DNA of 64,000 bases from Ophiosphaerella korrae (lineage: Eukaryota > Ascomycota > Dothideomycetes > Pleosporales > Phaeosphaeriaceae), in the NCBI GenBank assembly GCA_028456385.1, contig JALNQF010000141.1:53570-117569 (forward strand). Direction: 5' to 3'. Position numbers and translations under genes: made by a program. Below the pieces are notes generated by a model. The model had not been told where the DNA came from and ran no database searches. It worked only from the letters and a program-made list of their open reading frames with translations. Below are positions 27,370-37,467 of the stretch, in pieces (within the stretch, counting starts at the first letter, position 1; each line of letters begins with the position of its first letter).

Positions 27370-30300
27370 TAAGAAGCGAAGCGTAAGTAGCGTATAGTCT
27401 AGCTAATACAATAGTAGAAAGTTTAACTAAACTAGTAGCTAAAGTACCTATAAGTAGTTATAAATTAGATAATATAGTATAGAAAGTAATTAGAGATTAT
27501 ATAAACAACCTAATCTTAAAGAAAAAAGATATAAAACTAGTAATTAATACTTTAGAAACGTAGAACAAAGAACTACAAGATTACTCTAAGTAGAATAAAG
27601 TATAAATTAAAGCTATTATAAAAAGATAAAACTAGATAGAACTAATTACTTAAAGACTAGAGATAAGTGCGACAAAGAAACTACCTAAGATATTTATACT
27701 TAAGAAGTTTAATAGAACAAGGGAAAAACTAAGACCTTTTATAGTATTAGTATAACTTTAAATAGATGTATAAGTACTACACTTTAATATAGAAGAAAAG
27801 AAGGTAATATATATTAGAATATACCTTAAAGAAGATATAATAAGATAGTTTAAACTTTACTAGATAGACTATACTATATACGCTCTAATAATATAGAAAG
27901 ACAAAACTAAAGCTATTTTTAGAAGTTATAAGTACTTTACTAAACAAATAAGAGTAGTATTTAGAGATATAGATATTACCTAATAAGCTAAAGAAAAGCT
28001 TAAGAGGCTTATATAGAGTAAAAGCGTTTTAGTATACGTATTATAATTTAAATAACTAGTATAAAATATAGAATAGAATAAAGTATCCTTAATATTATAG
28101 TTTAAATAAGAACTAAATATAAAAATCTAATATAAGATAATCTATATAGAAAAACTAAAAACGCTAGAAGCTCTAAAATAATAGGTAATATAAATTAATA
28201 ATAATCTTTAAGAATAGAAAAAGAACAAGTATAAGAACTAACTAAGAAACTAGGATAGTAGAGACCTTATAATCCTTAATACTAATAAAGATAAAAAAAA
28301 GAAAAAGAATAAAGACTTTACGTACTTTAATTATAGTAAGAAAGGCTACTACGTAAAAGACTACTAATTACAAAGAAAGAAGGATATAATATATTATAAA
28401 TATAGGAAACTAGGACACTTTATAATAGACTATAGAAGTAAGAACCTTAAAAAAGAGATATAGTTAAAGACAACTAAAAAGAAAAAAGAAGCACTATAAG
28501 TATAGGCTAAACCTTAAAAGAAAGTAGCTAAGAGTAAAGAATAGTAATATATAATACTCTATTAAGCTTTTTGTTATAATAACAACTACTATATATACTT
28601 CTTAAGTAAGTAAAGAGTAAGATAGTTTCTATATAAGAAATAAAGAGTAGTAGTAATAAAAGAAAGTAGAACGTAAGTATAGTTTAACAAAATAAGACGT
28701 ATAATAGACCTACTAATAGAAGACTTAGAAAGGGAAAAGCCCTAGACCCTATTAATCCCTGCTAAAAGACTAGTAGAAGATAAGAAAACTACTATAATTA
28801 CTTTTAAAGAACTATAAAGTAAGAGATAAAGTAATATAAGAGGTATAAAGTATACCTAGTTAATATATAGCTATAATAGCTATATAATAATAGATATAGA
28901 AGAATAAAATAAAGAATAGAAATTTGTTTAGAAATACTTACTAGTTATAAGTATAGAGGAAGCGTACAAAGACTAGAAAATACGTAATCTAAAGAATATA
29001 AAGTTTATAGTATTCTAATAGTAGATAGAATAATAGATAGTAGTAGTAAGAAGAATACTTATAAGAAAAGAGTAGTAGTATCTTATATAAAGGACGTAAT
29101 AGATTAATAAAGCCTATATACTATAAGTACTAGTAGTATACTATATCCTAATATAGAAAATACCTAGTAAAGATAAATACTAGAAAGGGAATAATAAAAG
29201 AATAAACCTAGAATATCTAGTATACTTTAAAATAGTATAGTTATTATACTTAAATATAAATTATATTTTATATAGAAACTCTAAAGTAAGAAACAATATA
29301 TAGCTAGTAAGAAAGAAAAACTACGATTATATAAAGGTAATCCTAGTAGAAGATATTACTAGATAGGAAATAATACCTAAAGATAGATATATAGTAGTAA
29401 GGCTAGGACCTAAGCTATCTAAGAAATAAGTCCTAAGAGGACTATAGTATAAATATACAAATAACAAATATCTAAAATATAAAGAATAAAAACTTTAAGT
29501 AGAGTAATAGCTCTAGAAAGATAGATAATTTATAAAACTACTTAAGTAAGAATAGCTAAAAAGTATAAGAAGCCTATATATTATAAAAATAAGTATATAC
29601 TAAAGAAAGAAAGTATAATTAATAATTAATAGTAGAGCTATAAAAAACTTTATATTAAAGAAGTTTATAGAAGTATAAAGAAGATATTATATAATAAAGA
29701 GATACCTTTAATAACTAAGTATAATTAAAGGAAAACTATTCTAAGAACTTATTAGGTTTAAAATAGTTCTCTCTATACTAGAGCTAGAAGAGATAATAAT
29801 TAAAAATATAGTTATAGATATAACAACAATTAATAAGGAATAAGATATAATCTTAGAGATACTATAGTTATAGATAACTAATCTATATATTAATTAGAGA
29901 TATTAAAAGATAATATAAACACCTATAAAGGAGAATTCCTAAAAGAATATAAGAAATAGGAAAAATAGCTTATAGAACCTAAAGAGTACCTTCTAGAATA
30001 TTAGCTATAGGACTTAGCGATAAAACTAGAAGAAAGTAAAAACGTAGAATAGAGTCTAGTCTACTAGAAAATAGAAAAAGAATTAAAAATTAAATAAATA
30101 TTTATCTAAAACGTACTAAAAAAAAGATAGATAAAAGAATCTAAATCCTTAGTACTATACAAACTTATATTTATAGATAAAAAAAGAATAAGTAATAAAA
30201 GACTTTACGTAGATTTTAAAAAAACTAAAATAGTTATAAATAAAAACTAATACCTTTTACTATAAATAGATAAGATATAAGATAGATTATAGAAAGTAAA

Positions 30301-33200
30301 AATCTTTATAAAGCTAGATATTTAGAACGCCTATTATTAGATTAGAATTAAGAAAGGTAATAAATAGAAAATAGTATTTAGAATACAATTTAGACTATAT
30401 AAATATATAGTTATACCCTTTAGCCTAATAAATGTACTAGCTATATTTTAAGAAAGAATTAATATAGTACTAAGTAAGTACTTAGACGTATTTATATTTG
30501 TATATTTAGATAATATCTTTATATTCTTAGAAATAGAAGAGGAATACGTATAATATATATATAAAGTGCTAGAAAGATTAGTAGAAAGTAAACTATTTTT
30601 TAAGATAAGAAAATACAAATTGTATATAAAAGAAATAGATTTCCTTAGATTTATTATAGAACTAGGAAAAATCAAGATTAATCTAGGAAAAATTAAATTA
30701 ATTAATAAATAGCTAACACTAAAGAACTTAAAAGAGGTATAATAATTTTATAGGCTAGTAAACTTCTATAGAAAGTTAATAGTAAGATAGTCTAAAGATA
30801 TAGAACTAATAACTAAGCTTATAAAAAAAGATACGCTATTTAAATAGATAGAAGAATGCGACAAAGTATTTAACTAAATTAAGAAGAAGTTTATAGAAAA
30901 TCTAGTTATTAGAATATATAACCTAGACTTACTAGTAGTAGTAAAAATAGATACTTCTAACTTAGTCTATAGAATAGTATTAACACAAGAAAACCTAAGA
31001 ACTAAATAAGAATATTTAGTTAAATACTTCTCTAAGAAAATAAAGCTAGTAGAGCTTAACTACTTAATTTATAATAAAGAAATACTAGTAATCTATAAAG
31101 TATTTAAATAATAAAGAGTATACCTATAAAGAGTAAAGTATAGAACGAAGGTCTATATAGACTACAAGAATCTTATAGGATTTATAATAAATAAGGAGCT
31201 ATTATAACGCTATATACAATAGTAAGAATTCCTATTAATATTTAACTTAGAAATTATATATATAAAAGGGAAAGATAACTAATTTATAAACGCCCTTAGT
31301 AGAAGACTAGACTTATAAGAAAAAGTAAGCACTACTAGTATAGTTCTAGTTAAGAATAATAAAGGATATTTAGTCTTAAATATACCTAAAATAGCTATAA
31401 TACTTAAAAGAATAAGTAGCGAGCTATATAAATAGATTTAAAAAACAATGTAAAAAGTATCTAAAGAAATAGAGAAATTAGAAATCTAAAAAGGATTTAT
31501 ATAAGCCTATAGAAGAATATATATTCTAAGAAAAATCTAGAGAGAATTTATATAATAATTTTATAAGCTACTAGTATATAGATACTAGAGAATTAAGAAA
31601 ATACTAAATAGGCTTCTAAGAGATTACTATATCTTAAGAGTAAGATAACTAGTAAAAGAAGTACTATAAGATTATATAGAATATTAAAGAAATAAGTATA
31701 ATAGACACGTACTATATAGGATATTATAACTAGTTAAAGTACTAGAGTAACTTTAGAAAATAATAATAATAGACTTTATTACAAAGTTACTTAAGTTAAA
31801 AGATCTAATATTAAGAGTTAAGTATAATAGAATCCTTATAATAGTAGATAAGCTTATAAAGTATATATACTTTAGACTATATAAAGAAAAAAGTAGGATA
31901 GAAGTTACTATATACTAAGTCCTAGTAACTATAATTAGCTAGTATAGTACCTTAGTATAAGGGAGTTATCCCTTATATCTCTTATTTTCGTATTAATGTT
32001 AGTAAGTTTGCAACTTACTAATATTACAAACTTACTAATATTACAAACTTACTAACATCGTAAACTTACTAACATTGCGAACTTACTAACATGTTAGTAA
32101 GTTTACAACTTACTAACATTCAACTACCTTTCTACTTTTAGTTAGCGCTTAGTAAGCTACTAGGTATATATACCTAGTACTTACTTAGATAGCTTTATCT
32201 ACTATTTACTCTTTTTAGTTAATTGTTAAAACTACCTTATTAAGTTATCTTGCGTAAAGTCTACCTTATACTTAGACAAGATTATTATAGATAGAGATAT
32301 AAGATTTATATTAAAACTATAGAAAATAATAATAGCGTAATTAGGAATATAATATACTATATTAATAGTATACTATCTATAAATAGATAGATAATTAGAA
32401 TAAATAAATTAGATAGTAAAATAATACCTAAGATACTACCTTAACTATAACTAAAATAATTAGGTATAGCTATTACCTATAGTATAGTTAGTATATAACA
32501 GCGTAAAGAACGTAGTAATAAAAGTTTTACCTTTCTTTATAAACTATAGATTTAACCCTAATATATATTAAATACTAAGAAGTATAAAATCTTAGACCTT
32601 ATAAAGAGAAAACTTTATAAATAGAATAAAAGAAATATATAATTAACTAAGATAAGATATAGAATTTTTATATAATTAACTAGTAAAGTACTATAACAAG
32701 AAATATAAATAGAGACCCTAATTTAAAGAGGAAGAAAAAGTATAGTTAGTCTAAAAGAATATTAAAAGTAAGTAAGTAAGTTTAAAACTAGATTACGTTA
32801 AGATAGGATTATATAAGATTAATAAGAAGGTTACACTAGTTATATTTAAATTAAAGCTACTAAGTAAAATAAGGATATACCTAATATTCTACGTAGTACT
32901 ACTAGAACAAGTACTATAAAACGTAGAACTACTAGTATAGAAAGTAGATATATATAGAGAATAAAAAGAATAAGAAGTTAAAAAAATCCTAGTATATTAG
33001 TTTTATAATAAAAAGAACTACTACTTAGTAAAATAGATAAGTATAGACAAAAGAGAGTAACTATAGGAAGAAATATAGGAACTAGAAGATAACTTTAATT
33101 ACTCTAAGAAACTAAAGGACTTCTAAAGTTAAAACTCTCTAGACTACCTTATAGTAAACTAAGAAAATTAATATTACTAGTACTAAATAGAGAAGTATTA
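27370..33200 (+). pseudogene. Gy3 gag-pol, dead by RIP
   Basis: Gag starts near 27370. Zinc knuckles lie about 28315-28440, protease about 29618-29650, RT catalytic box about 30500-30520 (Asp-Asn), integrase zinc finger about 31640-31745, integrase core on both sides of the solo LTR (about 31760-31955 and 32276-32500), and chromodomain about 32975-33090. There are no usable open frames. This copy is the best reference for the rearrangement in Gy1. Confidence 0.8.
31956..32270 (+). repeat. Solo LTR of the Ch1 family (315 bp)
   Basis: It is the reverse complement of the Ch1 LTRs as they read on the plus strand: it starts TATAAGGGAG and ends CTACCTTATA, with the perfect duplication CTTAG on both sides (31951-31955, 32271-32275). 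It is 27 bp shorter than the Ch1 LTRs because its TTAGTAAGTT array has fewer units. A solo LTR with intact duplication is the expected product of LTR-LTR recombination. Confidence 0.92.
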
Positions 33201-35149
33201 GGAACCTCTAATATAATAGGAGCTAGAATAGCCTTTATAGTATCTTTAAGGTCTATCTTAGCCTCTAAGGTATAAGACTATTTAGATAATTTAGTATTAT
33301 TATAAGCTTTTATCTTATAAAGACGCTTAATATAAGAATAAAGATCTACTAGCTTATAAAGAGTTAGCTTATACTTAGCTTTAGCCTCTATAAGCTATAA
33401 TAATAGTATCTCTTAAGCCTAGTTAATAGCTCGCCTTATATAACTTAGCAAGAAGAGACTATATAAAAATTAAGTACTTATATTTTATAAGAGAAATACC
33501 TAAAAGTATATACTTATATTAAATATTAGCAAGAATATACTTACTATAGTATTTACTATCCTTTAAGGATACAAGATAAGTAAGCTTTAGTTAAGCACAA
33601 TAAGCGCAAGGAAATATTTTAACTCTATTACAAGTAACCTAAGTAATAAGAAGAAGTTTATTATATTAAGAGTAAGAAGATATAGAGAATAATAAATTAG
33701 AGATAAATAAAGAAACTAGACTAATAACTTTAGCCTTAAGATAGAGGAATAAGAACCTATTTAAGAGGGAGAATAGTGTTATAGCTATAACAAAAGAAAA
33801 CTAATTAGAGCTAATTAGCCCTACTATAGATAATAACAACGTATACAATCTATAGAGTAATAAACTTAATTAAGAAGCTAACTATAATAGGGACACGTAA
33901 TAAATTCGTAATTCGCGATCTTAGTAAATATAAAGTACAAAGCTAGGCACGTAACAACTTTGTAATTTGTAATCTTAGTAAACACAAAGTACAAAGTAGG
34001 CTAAGAAATTATAAGTATATAGTTAGTAGTAATACGTATTATTAGGATACTATTAGCAATCTAATCTCTAACCTAGAACGCTAATACTTAACATTGTACA
34101 CACAAATTAACTATTGTTTATAGTTATTATCTAATTATAACACAAGCTTTTGTTATTAACTCTTAATCTACTAACACCCTAATAGGTCTCTTGCAAGTCG
34201 ACGTAGGCGACCCTGTTATAGCTTTAGTAACTACTAACGCGGATCTAGAAAGGTAAGTAGGACGTTCGTGATGTAGACTTTCTAAATTTCGCTTACTTCT
34301 AGGAAGGAAGGTAAATCCTATAGGAGTTAGTATTATAGTAGTAACGCTACTAAATAGAAACTAGTAGAATTTAAATATTAAGGTAACACTTTTATTCTAG
34401 ACGTAGTATTAAGCCTAATTGCGGATCTTTATGTTGGAATATTAATAGAAAGGTAGCTAACTAACTAAGGAAGAGGCTATTATAATCCTTAATTACGGCG
34501 ATAATAGTAGTATACTAGTGCTAGCAGTATTTATGTTCGTTCCTAGTATAGTAGAGTATTATAAAGGAGCTAACAGTAAAAAGAGGGTGGGCGGTTGCTA
34601 GGGAAACGCGAGTACCGAGGGCTCATAAGGAGGAGCCATCAAGAAAAGCAGGACACACAGCGGACGCGCAGAGAGAGAAAGCCAACAGGCCTTCGAGTCG
34701 AGAGATACAACCCATAGGAGTGTAGACAATATTTAGAGTCAAGTTAGCTAATGAAGTTCGAGTTCTCTAGGACCAATGAGCCCTCGGGCCCTAGATATGC
34801 GCCAGGCACACAACACCACAACACTAGCATGCTAGTTGTTGTGAACTAGAACACCTATTAAGGGCTAAAACTAATTAGCGGGGCTAGCTATATAGTATTA
34901 TAAGTTATTCTTGACTAGAAGTACCTAAGTTATTGCGTCTCTGCTAACACTATCCTCTACTTTGGGCTGCTGGCTAGGATCTCGCTAGTGTCGCAAACAA
35001 CTATAGATTTCTGCTTTGTAGGTATGCCGCCGGGTACTATCTTCCTCGCCCTGATAAGTAGTAGAATTGAATGCGTAAGGAAACGGCCGTGGCAGCGGAA
35101 TAACGTTTCTCGCAAGGGAATACTATGCGCGGCGGCGTTTGCATGTACG

Positions 35150-35690
35150 GATTATAAGGTGTAAGGTAGGACGTTGGAGCAGGTGGCGCTGGAATTGCGA
35201 GGGGCTTGAACAACGAATATCGATAGGCGGGCAGTAGCTAGCTAGTGCGATTCGTACAGCTTGTACGTGCAACTATTACGTTGCACGTCGTTAGGTGGTA
35301 TAATGCTACTATCGAAGGCGTAAGAGAGGGACGTAGTAGGCAACACGATGCTGGAGAGTATAGAGGTAGAGAAGAGGCTGGAAGAGCTTAGTGAAGCGAC
35401 GATAAAGGAAGCGGAGGAGAACTAGGTGGATTAGGACTCGGCAGCGTAAGATGGGGGAGAGGACGAGTGCTAAGGCTGCGGTTCCAGCGGAGTTAGCGAG
35501 ATGATGCTGTATAGGAGACAAACACGCGATGAAGCAGCGCAAAAGTTCTAGAATATTCGGTTAAACTACGTGATTTAAGTTTTAGGAAAAGAAAGACTAG
35601 TTTTAGGAGTCAAAAAAAAAGTGGGGCATATAGACATTTCGATCCTCAAGGCAAGTTTGGTAGGGGTGTGCATCACGCGCACAGACACGT
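35150..35690 (+). pseudogene. Stop-interrupted coding remnant, family not recognised
   Basis: In the plus frame containing ATG 35349, the stretch reads as charged, protein-like sequence (EKRLEELSEATIKEAEE near 35360-35425). It is interrupted by TAG/TAA at places where CAG/CAA would restore a Gln, which is what RIP produces. The conceptual product is Glu/Asp-rich with a short Cys/Gly cluster and then a Lys-rich part. It could be the tail of a DNA-transposon protein or of a host gene; I cannot tell which. Confidence 0.3.
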
Positions 35691-35897
35691 TACCGCACGC
35701 TGTAGGGCAACAACGACCTGCGCAACAGCACTAAGATATAGGAAGCCTGCCGGGCTACGTCAGCAGCCTCGTCATTCTTCAATCCGATTACGATGGGGCG
35801 CTCTAGTGAGGAGTTCATGAATGGGTAACAGGCGCGAACAATCCAGTGTGTAAGGTGCGTAATTAGGCGCAATTAGTTTAGGGACGAGAGCCGCAGT

Positions 35898-35942
35898 GTT
35901 TGCATTGTTTGCATTGTTTGCATTATTTGCATTATTTGCATT
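35898..35942. repeat. 9-bp minisatellite, five units of (G/A)TTTGCATT
   Basis: Five uninterrupted units are visible, three starting with G and two with A. On the minus strand they would code an Asn-Ala-Asn repeat in a 60-codon frame that I do not regard as a gene. Confidence 0.9.
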
Positions 35943-36247
35943 CAACACCGTCACAATCAGTAGTACTATTCCAACAATCTTGAATCAGATAACATTCGCT
36001 GTATACAGTCAAATTGTGGTGATGGTTTGTTAGGAAATAATATAACATAAGGGTTAAATTACGTCGAACCCGGGCAGTAACGCTTTGTATAGCCGAGTAC
36101 GACAGTCATCGCGCTGGAAAAGGGCGATGGCAAGAGCATCGACATGACTGGTGTCGAGCTGAGTTTCCGATTCTGTTGTGCGACACATTGGGGAGACTAA
36201 GCAGTGCTCATCATATCGGACAAGCAAGAATGTTCGCATGTTTGTCA

Positions 36248-36940
36248 CTATGATTGAATCCCATTACGAAGCACCACTATCCATCCAAGCTCCCGCATGA
36301 AACTTGTGGCTGAAGCAGTAGGGATCCCGTCGAAGTCAACAAATCGAACGATAATCTTGCGCAATGAGGGAATGGCTCTCAGTCGTGCATCGATCAGTGA
36401 TAGCGCCTCTCGAAGAAAGTCATCTGGCTCCCTAAAGAAGCTGGAGTTCTTGTAGTGTACAACAAGTTCCAAAGTTGATAACTTAACGCACTTGTCTTGA
36501 TACAGTCTGACACTTTGAAGACTGTCAGTCCTGAGCTCGACTCTTTCCCCTCGGCCTTTGATGTGTTCTGCGACTGGAAAGTTGACACCTAAATGGGACA
36601 ACGAGGCTGCATTCACGGGGCCGATGCAGTCTAAAAATGATCGCAGGAGGTCGGTTTGGAGTGGTGTGATATCTTCAAAATGGAATTGGTTCATACCATA
36701 GAGTACCCTGCTAGATTCCGTGTATATATGTCGTTTTGTATGTAGTACTGCAAGCCATCGAAATGGTTTGTCAGGCGCAAAGCTCTCTACCAAAGAGTTC
36801 GGCTCTTGGAAGATGTAAATTGGATGTCGTAGGACGAGTAGTCTCTTGTAGATGGTGATGCGTACCCCTCTAGGCAAATCGAGGAAGCTGACCGGAGTTG
36901 AACGTGTGACGATTGGGTCCCTCTTTTGCCTGGAATCCAT
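36248..36940 (-). CDS. F-box/2EXR-like domain protein (230 aa)
   Basis: This single-exon gene encodes 230 residues. Residues about 18-35 (SFLDLPRGVRITIYKRLL) and 63-88 (LAVLHTKRHIYTESSRVL, then YG) match the usual fungal pattern of an F-box/2EXR-like module: a Leu-Pro start, an Arg-x-x-Ile-Tyr helix, then a Leu...Cys/Thr-Arg-x-Ile-x-x-Glu-(A/S) helix ending in Leu-Tyr-Gly. Such proteins are abundant in Pezizomycotina, and most have no known function; some may link substrates to SCF ubiquitin ligases. The start chosen is ATG 36940 (A at -3, G at +4); upstream codons in the frame contain no ATG. The rest has no recognised repeat. It is transcribed away from the NLR gene, with 527 bp between the two starts. 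The frame is clean and free of RIP stops, unlike the flanks. Confidence 0.75.
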   Translation of the reverse strand: MDSRQKRDPIVTRSTPVSFLDLPRGVRITIYKRLLVLRHPIYIFQEPNSLVESFAPDKPFRWLAVLHTKRHIYTESSRVLYGMNQFHFEDITPLQTDLLRSFLDCIGPVNAASLSHLGVNFPVAEHIKGRGERVELRTDSLQSVRLYQDKCVKLSTLELVVHYKNSSFFREPDDFLREALSLIDARLRAIPSLRKIIVRFVDFDGIPTASATSFMRELGWIVVLRNGIQS

Positions 36941-37467
36941 GATGTTTTGTGAACCAAAATCTGGGTTGTAGTTTCGCACAAAGGCTACTGTCGACTGCTG
37001 CCGTCCAGGTTAATTGCACAAAAAAATGGCAAGCTGTGTCTGATTGGAGGGAGCTGACGACTGATCTCTTCCATAAATTTGAGGGGCTGAGGCTTGCCAA
37101 GGCTATAAACTTTCAAGTTTTGGAATCGGATAATGGTTTATCCGTCTGCCACGCTCAGCAGGGATAATATCCCTCGCCGCTTGGAACCGGATACATTTTT
37201 AAGACTGCACATATCGCAGCTATTGTGTAGCATCTCCTCCTAGGTACTGCGACAGCAATCAATATGTTCAGCTTTGTATTTCTATTGTGAAAGAAGAATT
37301 GCCGTGTCTATGCGCTCGTGTAAGCAGCCTAGTCAAGGTCGACCCCATTTTTCTCAGGGTCAGTAGAGCTGGTCCCTCATTCAACAGCCTGTCTTCCGCC
37401 TACATACGGTGGTACGGTCCGTTCTGTTAGGGTGAAAAGAAACGCAGCTGTTCGAAATTTTGTCACC
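36941..37467. promoter_or_regulatory. Divergent intergenic region shared by the F-box-like and NLR genes
   Basis: The 527 bp between the two ATGs must hold both promoters. A TATA-like GCTATAAAC lies at about 37102-37110. I see no other element I would name. An open stretch over the first half (36949-37167, plus) lacks protein-like features. Confidence 0.45.

Larger units (their letters stand above)
26907..34187 (+). mobile_element. Gy3: Ty3/Gypsy chromovirus inserted in Gy1's LTR, right end truncated
   Basis: The 5' LTR is 26907-27349 (443 bp). The 3' LTR starts at 33777 (TGTTATAG) and loses homology at about 34187, some 30 bp before its expected end, where non-repeat sequence begins. The internal region is complete in domain order and is interrupted by a solo Ch1-type LTR at 31956-32270. 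RIP is heavy. Because the right end is missing, no target duplication can be checked. Confidence 0.85.
34188..36050. other. Degenerate transition zone between the AT-rich block and the gene island
   Basis: GC-containing words increase sharply after 34188, but stop codons remain frequent in all frames. I see no intact gene. The zone holds a short imperfect palindrome centred on GCATGC near 34830, a stop-ridden coding-like stretch (about 35150-35690) and a 9-bp minisatellite. It may be old unique or transposon sequence partly affected by RIP leaking from the neighbouring repeats. Confidence 0.5.

Noticed and set aside
30448..30675. Minus-strand 75-codon open frame in Gy3
   Set aside because: Antisense to the RT palm; low-complexity Ser/Leu/Tyr product, no homologous frame in the other copies.
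34820..34850. Imperfect palindrome around GCATGC as a terminator or origin
   Set aside because: Single short dyad in degenerate sequence with no supporting context.
35690..35954. Two overlapping minus frames including the Asn-Ala-Asn repeat
   Set aside because: They owe their length to the minisatellite and show no other protein features.
36054..36248. 64-codon minus frame touching the stop of the F-box-like gene
   Set aside because: Composition is plausible, but there is no domain and no splice pair that would join it to the upstream gene, so I do not call it.
36949..37167. Plus-strand 72-codon frame in the divergent promoter
   Set aside because: It overlaps the antisense start of the F-box-like gene and has no recognisable features.
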